Below are positions 1-8,817 of a stretch of 64,000 nt of DNA, piece after piece (the stretch's first letter is position 1; each line of letters opens with the position of its first letter). Where the stretch lies: contig NZ_CP066831.1 of NCBI RefSeq assembly GCF_016598615.1, positions 1,922,001 through 1,986,000 on the forward strand, written 5' to 3'. Source of the stretch: Streptomyces liliifuscus. Its GTDB lineage: Bacteria; Actinomycetota; Actinomycetes; Streptomycetales; Streptomycetaceae. The notes beneath the pieces are model-generated. The model saw only the letters and a program-made list of their open reading frames with translations, ran no database searches and was not told the DNA's origin. A program made the position numbers and the translations under genes.

Positions 1-1120
1 AGGTGACGCGGTGTTCGGCGATGACGCCGAGCAGGTGGTGCGGGTCGCGTTCGCCGCCGGGCCGCAGGACCACCAGCCGGCCGCCGCTGACCAGCGGCAG
101 GAAGATCTCGTTGATGGAGATGTCGAAGGACAGCGGCGCCTTGAACAGCGACGCGTCGTCGTGGCCGAAGCCGAGGATCTCGTCGACCTGCCACAACAGG
201 CGCTCGCTGATGGCTTCGTGACGGATCATCGCGCCCTTGGGCCGCCCGGTCGAACCGGACGTGAAGATCACGTACGCCAGGGCGTCGCCGTCGACGGCGA
301 TCCCGGTCCCGTCGGTGGGGTGGGAGCCGAACTTCCAGTCACCGAGGTCGACGGGCACAGCGTCGGGTTCGCCCTGGTCCTGCTCGCCGGAGTCGTTGAG
401 CTGCAGCACGACCCGGGCGTCCTCGATGACGACGGCCCGGCGTGCGGCGGGCCACTGCGGATCGAGCGGGACGAACGCGCACCCGGCCTGGAGCACGCCG
501 AGCAGCCCGATCACCATGTCGGCGGAGCGGCCCAGTGAGATGCCGACCACCTGTTCGGCGGTGAGTCCGCGCTCGATCAGGTGGTGCGCCAACTGGCTGG
601 ACAACTCAGCCGCCTGACGGTACGTCAGGGAGCGGTGCTCGTCGACGACGGCAACGGCGTCCGGCCTGGTACGCGCCTGCTCGCGGAACATCTCCACCAT
701 GGTCGGGCGGACCCGGTCGGCCTCGGTGTCGTTCCACTCGGCCAGGGCCTCGATCCGCGCGGCAACGCCGGACGGGCCGATGGTGCCGATGGGCCGGTCG
801 GGGAAGTCGGCCAGGTCGTCCAGCGCGAGCTGTGCGTCGGACTGCATGGCGCCCGCCGGGACGGCGATGCTCCAGCCGTCCGCGCCGGGCTCCCCCGCGC
901 CGGGCCCGTCCCCGCCGTTGTCGACCCACGCGAGGACGTCGGCGAACAGGGTGCCGGGAGTGAGGTCGATTCCGTCGGGGCTCTGGCCCGTCGCCCAGTA
1001 CGACAGGCCGATCGCGCACGCTTCGACGATGGTCCGGTCGGAGAAGTCGCCGGTCCGCCTGCGTACGTCGGCAAGGCGCGTGGGAGAAAGCAGTACGAGA
1101 CGAGCGCTCGGTTCCATCAT
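1..1120 (-). CDS. cchH: Coelichelin non-ribosomal peptide synthetase CchH, N-terminal part (runs off left edge)
   Basis: About 373 codons are present. Roughly 110 residues of N-terminal leader precede an adenylation domain. Visible core motifs are the A3 phosphate-binding loop FTSGSTGRPKGAM (about residue 280) and the A4 region FKAPLSFDISINEIF, after which the window ends. CchH is the trimodular synthetase that joins two formyl-hydroxyornithines, threonine and hydroxyornithine into coelichelin. The assignment rests on adenylation motifs plus gene order (exporter, binding protein, ATPase, permeases, hydroxylase, formyltransferase). Two consecutive ATG codons open the frame; an AAGGGA lies about 13 nt upstream, a long spacing. 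Two iron boxes lie just upstream, so iron repression is expected. Substrate specificity cannot be read because the gene is cut before the later code residues. Confidence 0.9.
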   Translation of the reverse strand, partial: MMEPSARLVLLSPTRLADVRRRTGDFSDRTIVEACAIGLSYWATGQSPDGIDLTPGTLFADVLAWVDNGGDGPGAGEPGADGWSIAVPAGAMQSDAQLALDDLADFPDRPIGTIGPSGVAARIEALAEWNDTEADRVRPTMVEMFREQARTRPDAVAVVDEHRSLTYRQAAELSSQLAHHLIERGLTAEQVVGISLGRSADMVIGLLGVLQAGCAFVPLDPQWPAARRAVVIEDARVVLQLNDSGEQDQGEPDAVPVDLGDWKFGSHPTDGTGIAVDGDALAYVIFTSGSTGRPKGAMIRHEAISERLLWQVDEILGFGHDDASLFKAPLSFDISINEIFLPLVSGGRLVVLRPGGERDPHHLLGVIAEHRVT

Positions 1121-1148
1121 CGAAGACTCAGCGTCCCTTCCAGGTAAT

Positions 1149-1167
1149 GAAAGTTAGCCTAACCTAA
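1149..1167. promoter_or_regulatory. Iron box upstream of cchH (box 1)
   Basis: The sequence GAAAGTTAGCCTAACCTAA keeps the right half of the IdeR/DmdR iron-box consensus (TTAGGTTAGGCTnACCTAA) intact and the inner part of the left half. It lies 29 bp from the cchH start, a repressor-type position. Confidence 0.75.
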
Positions 1168-1168
1168 A

Positions 1169-1187
1169 TTAGGTTTACCTAACTGCC
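1169..1187. promoter_or_regulatory. Iron box upstream of cchH (box 2)
   Basis: TTAGGTTTACCTAACTGCC is a second half-degenerate iron box, one base from box 1 and overlapping the last codons of cchG. Two adjacent boxes suggest cooperative repressor binding at the synthetase promoter. Confidence 0.6.
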
Positions 1188-2966
1188 TTCGCGCCAGGCC
1201 CGCCACAGTCGTGCGTAGCGGCCGCCCAGAGCCACCAACTCCTCGTGAGTTCCCTGCTCCACGACGCGTCCCGCGTCCAGCACGGCGATCCGGTCGGCCG
1301 CCATCGCCTGGGTCAGCCGGTGCGCCACGAACAGCGTGGTCCGGCCCGCGCACGCGGCCAGCACGGCCCGCTCCAGTTCGGCGGCGCCCTCGCTGCCCGC
1401 CTCCGCGGTCGACTCGTCGAGCACCACCACCGGCGCCCGGCCCAACACCAGGCGGGCCAGGGCGATCTGGGCGACCTTGGTGACGTCCAGCCGCTCGCCG
1501 CCCTCGCCGACCAGGGTGTTCAGCCCGTCGGGCAGTTCGTCGACCCAGCCGCCGGCGCCGACCGTGCGCAACGCGTCCATCAGCTCGGCGTCGGTCGCCT
1601 CCGGCGCGGCCAGCCGCAGGTCGTCGGCGAGCGGACCGGAGAACACATGTGTCTCCTGCGTCAGGATGCTCACCAGGGCCCGCGCCCCGGCCTCGTCCAG
1701 ACCGGCGAGGTCGGTCGACCCGACGCGCACCGACCCGGCCTGCGGTGTCCCTATGCCGGCGATCAGCGCGGCCAGGGTCGACTTGCCCGCGCCCGTCGCC
1801 CCCACCAGTGCGAGCGAACCGCCCGCCGGGATCGTCAGGCCGACATCCCTGAGGACCGGTTGCTCGGTGTCGGGATAGCTGAACGTCAGCCCCTCCACCG
1901 TCACTTGATATGCCACGGCTTCGGCGGGAGCGACGGCCTCGTCGCCCACCAGCCGGTCCTCCGCGTCCTCCCCCAGCACCCCGACCAGCCGGGTCAGGCT
2001 CGCGCCCGACTTCTGCGCCTCGTCGAAGGTGAACATGATGGCGCCCAGCGGGGTGAACAGCCGGTGGAACATCAGCGGGGCCGCCGACACCTCGCCCAGG
2101 CTGGCGGCATCGGCCTCCAACAGGGCGTATCCCACCACGAGGATCAGGACGAGACCGATGAACTCGGCGCGGTTCTCCCTGCCGACGAACCGGCCGAAGA
2201 ACCGGAACACCTCGATGCCGAGCTCGCGCACCCGCCACGACTCGCTGGTGACCTTCTCGCGGACGGCACCCTCCAGGCGGTACGCCCGGACCGTGTCGAT
2301 CCCGTTCAGACCACTGATCAACGCCTGTGCGCGGTCGGCCTGGGCCACCCGCTGCTTGCGGTAGAGCGGAGCGGAGCGAGGCAGATACCAGCGCAGGGCC
2401 AGCGCGTACGCGGGCAGCGCGCCGGCGCCCGCCAGGCCGAGCCGCCAGTCCAGGCCGAACATGCCGACCGTGGCGATGACGACGAGCACTCCCGCCGAGA
2501 ACACCGTGGGGATGGCCGTCCGGATGCCCTTGGAGATCACGGCGACGTCGTCACCGACCCGGGACAGCACGTCTCCCCGGCCGACCTGCTCGATCCGTTC
2601 GCTGGGCATCCCGAGCACCGCCCGGACGGCGCCTTCGCGCAGCCGCGCGAGCAGATCCGCGCCCAGCCGCCCGATCAGATACGTCGACATCGCGGTGGCC
2701 ACCGCGCCGAACAGTGCGGCGGCCACCATCAACACCCCGACCCTGACGAGGACCGAGCGCGACTCGCCCCCGACCACCCCGTCGACCACCTGGCCGAGCA
2801 GGAGCACCGGGAGCACCTGGAGCGCCGCCCCCACCACCGTGGTGAGCACGGTGGCGAGGGTCAGCCATGGCACCTCGCGGCAGTGCGCCGCGACCCACCG
2901 GGTGGCCTCACCCCCCGTCGCCGTACGCAGAGTTGCCGGGGCGACGCGTGTGTCGGTAGTGCTCAC
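1179..2966 (-). CDS. cchG: Siderophore ABC exporter, fused membrane and ATPase domains (CchG)
   Basis: A 595-residue half-transporter with an N-terminal six-helix ABC membrane domain (about residues 25-310) and a C-terminal ATPase. In coelichelin loci this type is thought to export the finished siderophore. Walker A is VGATGAGKST and Walker B ends VVVLDE. The usual LSGGQ signature is replaced by LDVTK in GEGGERLDVTKVAQ, and the D-loop is altered to STAEAG. The H-loop motif VAHRLTQ is present. The GTG start was chosen because the open frame upstream has no start codon next to a ribosome site and runs into the cchF 3' end. It follows cchF by about 50 bp and can be co-transcribed with it. The same signature change is seen in the paralogue at 15616-17358. 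Confidence 0.88.
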   Translation of the reverse strand: MSTTDTRVAPATLRTATGGEATRWVAAHCREVPWLTLATVLTTVVGAALQVLPVLLLGQVVDGVVGGESRSVLVRVGVLMVAAALFGAVATAMSTYLIGRLGADLLARLREGAVRAVLGMPSERIEQVGRGDVLSRVGDDVAVISKGIRTAIPTVFSAGVLVVIATVGMFGLDWRLGLAGAGALPAYALALRWYLPRSAPLYRKQRVAQADRAQALISGLNGIDTVRAYRLEGAVREKVTSESWRVRELGIEVFRFFGRFVGRENRAEFIGLVLILVVGYALLEADAASLGEVSAAPLMFHRLFTPLGAIMFTFDEAQKSGASLTRLVGVLGEDAEDRLVGDEAVAPAEAVAYQVTVEGLTFSYPDTEQPVLRDVGLTIPAGGSLALVGATGAGKSTLAALIAGIGTPQAGSVRVGSTDLAGLDEAGARALVSILTQETHVFSGPLADDLRLAAPEATDAELMDALRTVGAGGWVDELPDGLNTLVGEGGERLDVTKVAQIALARLVLGRAPVVVLDESTAEAGSEGAAELERAVLAACAGRTTLFVAHRLTQAMAADRIAVLDAGRVVEQGTHEELVALGGRYARLWRAWREGS

Positions 2967-3015
2967 ACCACAACCAGGTCGGGTCGGGGACGGGTTCGGT
3001 TGACCATCGACATCC

Positions 3016-4068
3016 TTAGCCGGCCGCCGACTTGACGAGCTCGTCGACCGCGTACGGCATGGACAGCAGCGTGCCCTGGGAGATGGCCGCGCCGATCGCC
3101 GGGCCCTCACTGTCCAGCAGGTACGTGACCTTGCCGTTCTTCACGGCGTCCAGGTTGGTGAACAGCTTGAACTTCTTGAGGGCTTCCGTGTCCGCCTTGT
3201 CGTTGATGACGAAGATGCGGTCCACGTCGACCAGGTCGATGCGCTCGGGGGACAGCGCGGTGGAGAAGCTGCCGTCCGCGACCTTGTCGATCTCGGTCTG
3301 GTACTTGTAGCCGATGCCCGTCAGCAGCTGTCCGCGCACGTCGGTGGAGGTGAAGGGGTTGACCGCGTCCTTGTACCAGGACAGCGCGACGGCCTTCTGA
3401 TCGGCGAACTCCGGGTGTTCCTTCTTGGCGGTGTCGAGCTGGGCCTGGATGCCCGCCACCATCTTCTCGCCCTCGTCGGCCTTGCCGAGCGCCTTGGCGA
3501 TCTGGAGCGCGTTGTCCTGCCACGGAGCGCTGAACGGCTCCTTCTCCGCCTTGGTACGGCCTACCGTCGGCGCGATCTGGGAGAGCTTGTCGTAGGCGGC
3601 CTTGTCGACCTCGGAGTAGACCGCGATGATCAGGTCGGGCCGCAGGGCCGCGATCTTCTCGTAGTTGGGGCCGGCGTCACCGTTCTTCATGATGACCTCG
3701 GGCTTGGCGTCGCCCCACTTGTCCTTCACCCAGGGCCACTGGGTGTTGATGTCGGGGCTCTGGCCCGCCGGGTTCGGGTACTGGTCGACCATGCCGACCG
3801 GCTTGATGCCGAACGCCAGGACACTCTGGTCGTCCGTGTAGCCGACGGTGACCACGCGCTTGGGGGCCTCGGCGACCTTCGTGGATCCGAACGCGTGCTC
3901 CACGGTGACCGGGAATGCGCCGGACTTGGCAGCCGGAGCGCTGTCGTTCGACTCGTCCTTGGAGTCGGAACCACATCCCGCGAGAAGACCGACGCCGAGC
4001 GTCGCCGCGGAAAGTGTCGCCGCCAACCGCCGCCAGGGCTTCATACGCGTCGTTCGAAGGAGGAACAT
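3016..4068 (-). CDS. cchF: Ferri-siderophore binding lipoprotein (CchF)
   Basis: A 350-residue class III periplasmic-type binding protein. An N-terminal signal peptide ends in the lipobox LLAGC (Cys about residue 32), so the mature protein is a lipoprotein on the outer face of the membrane. It captures ferric coelichelin for the CchCDE importer. A typical PKRVVTVGYTDDQSVLAFG segment begins the binding fold. The ATG is preceded by AAGGGA at good spacing; a second ATG eight codons in (MKPWRRL) would still give a complete signal peptide. Two iron boxes lie in the upstream gap, so it has its own iron-repressed promoter within the locus. Confidence 0.9.
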   Translation of the reverse strand: MFLLRTTRMKPWRRLAATLSAATLGVGLLAGCGSDSKDESNDSAPAAKSGAFPVTVEHAFGSTKVAEAPKRVVTVGYTDDQSVLAFGIKPVGMVDQYPNPAGQSPDINTQWPWVKDKWGDAKPEVIMKNGDAGPNYEKIAALRPDLIIAVYSEVDKAAYDKLSQIAPTVGRTKAEKEPFSAPWQDNALQIAKALGKADEGEKMVAGIQAQLDTAKKEHPEFADQKAVALSWYKDAVNPFTSTDVRGQLLTGIGYKYQTEIDKVADGSFSTALSPERIDLVDVDRIFVINDKADTEALKKFKLFTNLDAVKNGKVTYLLDSEGPAIGAAISQGTLLSMPYAVDELVKSAAG

Positions 4069-4108
4069 CCCAGATCCCTTGCTTTAGCGCCGTCCGCTGC
4101 ACCCTGTC

Positions 4109-4127
4109 TTAGGGCAGGCAAACCTTA
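4109..4127. promoter_or_regulatory. Iron box upstream of cchF (proximal)
   Basis: TTAGGGCAGGCAAACCTTA matches the iron-box consensus at most positions, with changes in the middle of the left half. It lies about 40 bp from the cchF start. Confidence 0.6.
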
Positions 4128-4138
4128 TCCTGGCGAAG

Positions 4139-4157
4139 TGAGGTTAGCCTAGCCTAA
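4139..4157. promoter_or_regulatory. Iron box upstream of cchF (distal)
   Basis: TGAGGTTAGCCTAGCCTAA is a near-complete iron box, 11 bp from the proximal box, in the cchE-cchF gap. Confidence 0.78.
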
Positions 4158-4178
4158 CTTTGTCATCTTTATGCGGAT

Positions 4179-5015
4179 CTAGTCGAGTTGGACGTGTGTG
4201 CGGCCGATCGGCACGATGAGCGGCCGGTCGCCCACCGGGTCGTCGATCACCATGGCGCGCAGTCCGAACGCCTCGTGGAGCAGTTCGGCGGTGATCACAT
4301 CACGCGGGTGACCCTGCGCCAGGATCGCCCCCTCCCTCATCACGACGAGGTTGTCGCTGTAGCGCGTGGCGAGGTTGAGGTCGTGCAGCACCATGACGAC
4401 GGTGCACCCCGACTCGTGCAGGTCGTCCACCAGGTCGAGCACGTCGATCGCGTGCGCCAGGTCCAGATACGTGGTCGGCTCGTCGAGCAGCAGCAGGTCG
4501 GTGCCCTGGGCCAGCGTCATCGAGATCCAGACGCGCTGGCGCTGTCCGCCGGACAGCGAGTCGACGGGACGGTCGGCGAGGTCGGACACCCCGGTCATGG
4601 CCAGCGCCCGCTCCACGACGGCGACATCGTCCGACGACCACTGCCGCAGCCAACTCTGGTGCGGATGGCGGCCCCTGGCGACCAGGTCGGACACCGTCAG
4701 CCCTTCCGGCGCCACCGGCGCCTGGGGCAGCAGGCCGAGCTTCTTCGCCACGTCCCTGGTCCTGAGCTTGACGATGTCGTCGCCGTCGAGCACGACCGTG
4801 CCCCTGGTCGGCTTGAGCAGCCGCGAGAGGGTCCTCAACAGGGTCGACTTCCCACAGCCGTTGGGGCCGATGACCGTGGTGATCACCCCCGGCGGTATCG
4901 CCACGTCGAGCTCGTCGATGACGATCCGGCCGCCGTACCCGACCGTGACGCCCCTGGCTGCCAGCCGTGAGGCGCTGACCCCGGACTCGGCCTCGGCGAT
5001 GTGCTGAGCGGCCAC
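4179..5015 (-). CDS. cchE: Ferri-siderophore importer ATPase (CchE)
   Basis: A 278-residue FecE/FepC-type ATPase that energises import of ferric coelichelin with the CchCD permease pair. It has Walker A GPNGCGKST (about residue 52), signature LSGGQRQRVWI and Walker B LLLLDEPTTYLDLAH, all canonical. The GTG start is preceded by AGAGGGGG at a good distance. An iron box lies between this start and the cchD stop. Its paralogue at 12035-12907 is very similar throughout, including the LGLLPQAPVAPEGLTV-type Q-loop region. Confidence 0.93.
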   Translation of the reverse strand: MAAQHIAEAESGVSASRLAARGVTVGYGGRIVIDELDVAIPPGVITTVIGPNGCGKSTLLRTLSRLLKPTRGTVVLDGDDIVKLRTRDVAKKLGLLPQAPVAPEGLTVSDLVARGRHPHQSWLRQWSSDDVAVVERALAMTGVSDLADRPVDSLSGGQRQRVWISMTLAQGTDLLLLDEPTTYLDLAHAIDVLDLVDDLHESGCTVVMVLHDLNLATRYSDNLVVMREGAILAQGHPRDVITAELLHEAFGLRAMVIDDPVGDRPLIVPIGRTHVQLD

Positions 5016-5033
5016 GAAACCCCCTCTGCCTAC

Positions 5034-5052
5034 TTAGGTTTGCCTAACTCTT
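5034..5052. promoter_or_regulatory. Iron box upstream of cchE
   Basis: TTAGGTTTGCCTAACTCTT has a nearly complete left half and core but a weak right end. It lies in the 45-bp gap between cchD and cchE, so cchE can be transcribed separately from cchBCD. Confidence 0.6.
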
Positions 5053-5060
5053 TGTACCAG

Positions 5061-6122
5061 CTATCTGAGGTTCGCCCGCACCAGGAGATAGACGAGGAAG
5101 GGACCGCCGATCGCGGCGGTGACGACACCGACCGGAAGGCTGATCGGCAGTGCCGTGCGCGCCACCAGGTCCGCGCCGATCAGGAGCAGCGCCCCGACGA
5201 GCCCCGAGGCCACCATCGGCGGCGTCGGACATCTCGCGAGACGCATCGCCACCTGCGGCGCCACCAGCGCGACGAAGGGGACCGGGCCCGCGGCGCTCAC
5301 AGCGGCGGCGGCGAGCAGCACCGCGCACAGCAGCAGGACGGCCCGCACGATGGAGTACCGGACGCCGAGGCCCGCGGCGATCTCGTCGCCGAAGTGCATC
5401 GGCTTGAACTGGAACGCGACGCTCGCCACGACGACCAGGAGGACGAGCGTGCACCAGAGCGCGATCCGGACCTCGCCCCAGGACCGGTTGTCCAGCGAGC
5501 CGACCAACCAGGCCTGGGCCTTGGCCACATCACGGATGTCGGCGGTGACCAGCAGCCAGGTCGTGATCGCCTCCATCACCGCGCTCACCGAGATGCCGAT
5601 GAGGATGAGCCGGAAGCCGTCGACCCCGCGCCGCCACGCCATGAAGTACACCAGCAGACCCGTGCCGAGCCCGCCCAGGAGCGCCGCCGAGGACAGGCCC
5701 ACGGAGCTCACGATCGCCGTCGCGGTCCCGCCCGACACCGTCACCAGGAACACCGAGACCGCGCTGGCGCCCGCGGTGACCCCCAGAATGTCCGGACTGG
5801 CCAGCGGATTGCGCGCGATGGACTGCGTGATCGCCCCGGACACCCCGAGCGCGATCCCGACGACGAGCCCGGCCAGGGCGCGCGGCATCCGCAGGTCCAT
5901 GATCACGAACTCGTCGACCCGCTCGCCCCGGCCGAGGATCGTGGCGATCACCCGGTTCAGGCCGATGGGGAAGTCCCCCACGCCGATGGACACGCAGAAC
6001 ACCAGGAAGGTCGCCGCCGCCAGCAGCAGCGTGACGAACACGATCAACGGCCGCCATACGAACGACACCTGGCCGAGCCGCACTCCCGGCGCCACCGATG
6101 GCTTCACGTCTGTCCCGTTCAT
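5061..6122 (-). CDS. cchD: Ferri-siderophore permease, FecCD family (CchD)
   Basis: A 353-residue multi-pass membrane protein of the BtuC/FecCD family and one half of the coelichelin importer channel. The family landmark LRMPRALAGLVVGIALGVSG is present near residue 75, followed by an ITQSIARNPLASPDILGV loop. The ATG overlaps the cchC stop in an ATGA, showing translational coupling. A much longer open frame that includes this gene exists upstream, but that extension is antisense-type sequence in another frame of cchC. Confidence 0.93.
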   Translation of the reverse strand: MNGTDVKPSVAPGVRLGQVSFVWRPLIVFVTLLLAAATFLVFCVSIGVGDFPIGLNRVIATILGRGERVDEFVIMDLRMPRALAGLVVGIALGVSGAITQSIARNPLASPDILGVTAGASAVSVFLVTVSGGTATAIVSSVGLSSAALLGGLGTGLLVYFMAWRRGVDGFRLILIGISVSAVMEAITTWLLVTADIRDVAKAQAWLVGSLDNRSWGEVRIALWCTLVLLVVVASVAFQFKPMHFGDEIAAGLGVRYSIVRAVLLLCAVLLAAAAVSAAGPVPFVALVAPQVAMRLARCPTPPMVASGLVGALLLIGADLVARTALPISLPVGVVTAAIGGPFLVYLLVRANLR

Positions 6123-7174
6123 GCGTTCCTGAACTTTCCGCGCCACACCAGCACCGCGAAGAAGGGAGCGCCCAGGAGGGCGACCAGGACACCCGCGTCC
6201 AACTCGCCCGGCCGCACCACCAGTCGGCCCACGATGTCGCAGACCAGCAGGACGACGGCGCCGAGCAGACCCGCGTACGGCACCAGCCATCGATAGTCGG
6301 GGCCGGTCATGTACCGGGCCACGTGGGCCACCATGAGTCCGAGGAACGCGATGGGGCCGCAGGCCGCCGTCGCCGCACCCGCGAGCAGGGTGATGGCGAC
6401 GATGCCGACGGTCCGGCTCAGCGCGATGTTCACTCCGAGGCCCCGCGCCACGTCGTCGCCCAGGTTGAGCAGGTTGAGGGAGGGCAGCATGGCCAGGGCC
6501 AGCACAAGGCCGACCACGATGAACGCGGTCACCGGCCAGATGACGTCGAATCCGACGCCGGCCACGGAGCCCGCGTTCCAGAACCGCAGCGCGTTCAGCG
6601 ACGCCAGGTCCGTGAGCGCGACCGCGGTGGTCATCGCCGCGAGGAACACCGTGATCCCCTGTCCGGCCAGGGCGAGCGTCAACGGGTTGCCGGCGCCCCG
6701 GCCGATGCTCGCGAGGCCGAACACGACCACGCCGGCGACCGCCGCTCCCAGGAAGGCGAACCAGACGTACTGGAACGGGTTGGAGAACCCGAACACGGCG
6801 ATCACCGACACCACGGCGAACGAGGCGCCGGCGTTCACCCCCAGCAGGCCCGTGTCCGCGATCGGGTTGCGCGTGTAGCCCTGGATCAGCGCCCCGCCGA
6901 CCCCCAGCGCGATGCCCGCCACGATCGCGAGCACCGTCCTGGGCACCCGCACGGTCCGCACGATGAGCCTGATCTCGGTGAGCCGCTGGTCGGAGTCGGG
7001 CGCCGCGAACAGCCCGTGCCACACCTCGGCGGGGCTCAACGCGCGCGCACCGACAGCCAACGACACCACCCCCGCGGCCACGAGGACCACCGCAAGCATG
7101 CCCAAACCCACCACCCGCCGCCGACGGGTGTCTGTGCCCCTGGGCGCGGGGCGCTCAACCGCAGTCGTGCCCAT
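6119..7174 (-). CDS. cchC: Ferri-siderophore permease, FecCD family (CchC)
   Basis: A 351-residue FecCD-type permease that forms a heterodimer with CchD in the coelichelin importer. It shows the conserved VRVPRTVLAIVAGIALGVGG and IQGYTRNPIADTGLLGVNAG segments and about nine hydrophobic helices. The ATG start has no obvious Shine-Dalgarno site; the cchB stop lies about 50 bp upstream, so it probably relies on the cchB transcript. The stop overlaps the cchD start. Confidence 0.92.
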   Translation of the reverse strand: MGTTAVERPAPRGTDTRRRRVVGLGMLAVVLVAAGVVSLAVGARALSPAEVWHGLFAAPDSDQRLTEIRLIVRTVRVPRTVLAIVAGIALGVGGALIQGYTRNPIADTGLLGVNAGASFAVVSVIAVFGFSNPFQYVWFAFLGAAVAGVVVFGLASIGRGAGNPLTLALAGQGITVFLAAMTTAVALTDLASLNALRFWNAGSVAGVGFDVIWPVTAFIVVGLVLALAMLPSLNLLNLGDDVARGLGVNIALSRTVGIVAITLLAGAATAACGPIAFLGLMVAHVARYMTGPDYRWLVPYAGLLGAVVLLVCDIVGRLVVRPGELDAGVLVALLGAPFFAVLVWRGKFRNA

Positions 7175-7226
7175 GGCGAAGTACGTTATCCCTATTGATC
7201 CACCGGAGAAGCAGGGCCATGGTCTT

Positions 7227-8561
7227 TCACGCGGCGACCGTCCTGGCCTCGTCCGATGGGGACTTGACGCCCCGGGCGAGGAGCGAGTCCAGGATCTCCC
7301 CGACCCTGGTCGCGGTGTTGGACAGCAGGGACGACGTGATGCCGTGCGTGTGCTCCGTACCGCCCTGCAGGTAGATGCCGCAGCGCAGTTCGGGGTCCGT
7401 CACGATGCGGTAGTCGCGCTCGACGCGGACGCGGCCCTCGTCGTCGCGCAGGCAGTGGTCCGCGACCTCGCCGAGGAGTCCGAGGGGGTCGGCGGGGCTG
7501 TAGCCGGTGGCGAAGACCACGACGTCCGCGTCCAGGAGGGTCTCCTCGCCGGTGACAAGGGACGTCACGGTGGCACGGGCCGTACCCGGGGTCTCCTCGA
7601 CGCCGGTCAGCCGGGACACGTTGAGGAAGCGCAGCCGCTCGGTGCCGAGGACCTTCTCCTGGTACGTCTGCCGGTACAGGTCCTCGATCAGGTCGATGTC
7701 CACCACGGAGTAGTTGGTGTTGCCGTGGTAGTCCATCAGGCGGCGCTTGACGTTCTCGGGCGCGGCGAAGTACTCGTCGACGGCCGAGGGGTCGAATATC
7801 CGGTTGGCGAAGCTGCTGTCGTCGGCGGGGCTGTAGCCGTAGCGGGAGAAGACCGCGCAGACCTCGGCCTCGGGGAAGCGGCGGTGCAGATAGGCGACGT
7901 TCTCGGCGGCGCTCTGACCGGCGCCCACGACGATGAACCGGGAGGGCGAGGTGCCCTCCAATTGGTCGACCTTCGCCAGGAGTTCGGAGTTGTGCCACAC
8001 ACGCTCGCCCGTCTCGACGCCCTCAGGCATGAGGGGGCGCATCCCGGTGCCGAGGACCAGGTTGCGGGCCCGGTGGACCGCGAGACCCTCCGCCGAGCGG
8101 ACCGTCACCTCCAGGTGCTCCACGGTTCCGTCACGGACGACGGGCGCGACGCCGACGACCTCGTGGCCGTAGGAGACCACGTCCTCGACCTGGGCCGCGG
8201 CCCACTCCAGGTAGTCGTGGAACTCGACCCGCAGCGGGAAGAGGTTCTTGTGGTTGATGAAGTCGATCAGCCGGCCCTTGCTCTTCAGGTAGCAGAGGAA
8301 GCTGAACTCACTGGCCGGGTTCCGGAGCGTCACCAGGTCCTTGAGGAAGGACACCTGCATGGTCGCGTCGTCGATCAGCATGCCCCGGTGCCAGCCGAAG
8401 CACGGCTGCTGCTCGAAGAAGTGAGCGGTGATCGCCTCCTGCTCGCCCGCTCGTGCGTTGTGCTCGCCGAGTGCGATCGCCATGGCCACATTGGACGGTC
8501 CGAAACCGATGCCAATGAGGTCGTGGACCAGTGGTGCGTCATCAGGAAGAACCTGTGACAT
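7227..8561 (-). CDS. cchB: L-ornithine N5-monooxygenase (CchB)
   Basis: A 444-residue class B flavin monooxygenase of the SidA/IucD/PvdA family. It hydroxylates the side-chain amine of L-ornithine using FAD, NADPH and O2, the first step of coelichelin synthesis. The FAD motif GIGFGPSN is at residues 17-24. The family signature HRGMLIDDATMQVSFLKDLV follows, and an NADPH-type motif VVGAGQSAAE lies near residue 215. The C-terminal TEHTHGITSSLLSNTATR segment is typical. The ATG has a GGGAG site at ideal distance. It diverges from cchA across a strong iron box. Confidence 0.94.
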   Translation of the reverse strand: MSQVLPDDAPLVHDLIGIGFGPSNVAMAIALGEHNARAGEQEAITAHFFEQQPCFGWHRGMLIDDATMQVSFLKDLVTLRNPASEFSFLCYLKSKGRLIDFINHKNLFPLRVEFHDYLEWAAAQVEDVVSYGHEVVGVAPVVRDGTVEHLEVTVRSAEGLAVHRARNLVLGTGMRPLMPEGVETGERVWHNSELLAKVDQLEGTSPSRFIVVGAGQSAAENVAYLHRRFPEAEVCAVFSRYGYSPADDSSFANRIFDPSAVDEYFAAPENVKRRLMDYHGNTNYSVVDIDLIEDLYRQTYQEKVLGTERLRFLNVSRLTGVEETPGTARATVTSLVTGEETLLDADVVVFATGYSPADPLGLLGEVADHCLRDDEGRVRVERDYRIVTDPELRCGIYLQGGTEHTHGITSSLLSNTATRVGEILDSLLARGVKSPSDEARTVAA

Positions 8562-8656
8562 GTCACTCCCATCGTGCGGGGCAGTCGCCTGTCAGGCGTG
8601 GGGGAAGGTACGAGGTACGAAAGGTGGGCAGGCCAGCAGCCGAGCCCGCCGGGAAT

Positions 8657-8675
8657 TTAGGTTAGCCTAAGCTAA
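8657..8675. promoter_or_regulatory. Near-perfect iron box in the cchA/cchB divergent promoter
   Basis: TTAGGTTAGCCTAAGCTAA is the best iron box in the window: the left half is perfect and the right half has one change. It sits about 95 bp upstream of cchB and should control the cchBCD transcript. Confidence 0.85.
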
Positions 8676-8759
8676 TCCCATAAGGCTGTCGACAGGACGA
8701 ACCGGGCAATCAGGCACCGGCACTCGCCAACTGGGGCACTGCGCACCCCCGTTGCATAC

Positions 8760-8778
8760 TAAGGTAAGCCTTGCTTTA
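8760..8778. promoter_or_regulatory. Weak iron box upstream of cchA
   Basis: TAAGGTAAGCCTTGCTTTA has the iron-box spacing but several mismatches, chiefly in the right half. It lies 39 bp from the cchA ATG, the expected place for an operator of that gene. Confidence 0.5.
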
Positions 8779-8817
8779 CTGACCGCGGTCCATCCCCTGT
8801 CTTCGAGGAGGAACCCC

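Noticed and set aside
1245..3035. A 596-codon plus-strand frame opposite cchG
   Set aside because: It is antisense to an ABC transporter with recognisable Walker motifs, has shadow-type composition and no family resemblance.
5061..7022. A single 653-codon frame that seems to join two genes
   Set aside because: The upstream half is an Arg/Gly-rich shadow frame of cchC. The real cchD starts at 6122, where an ATGA overlap and FecCD-type sequence begin.
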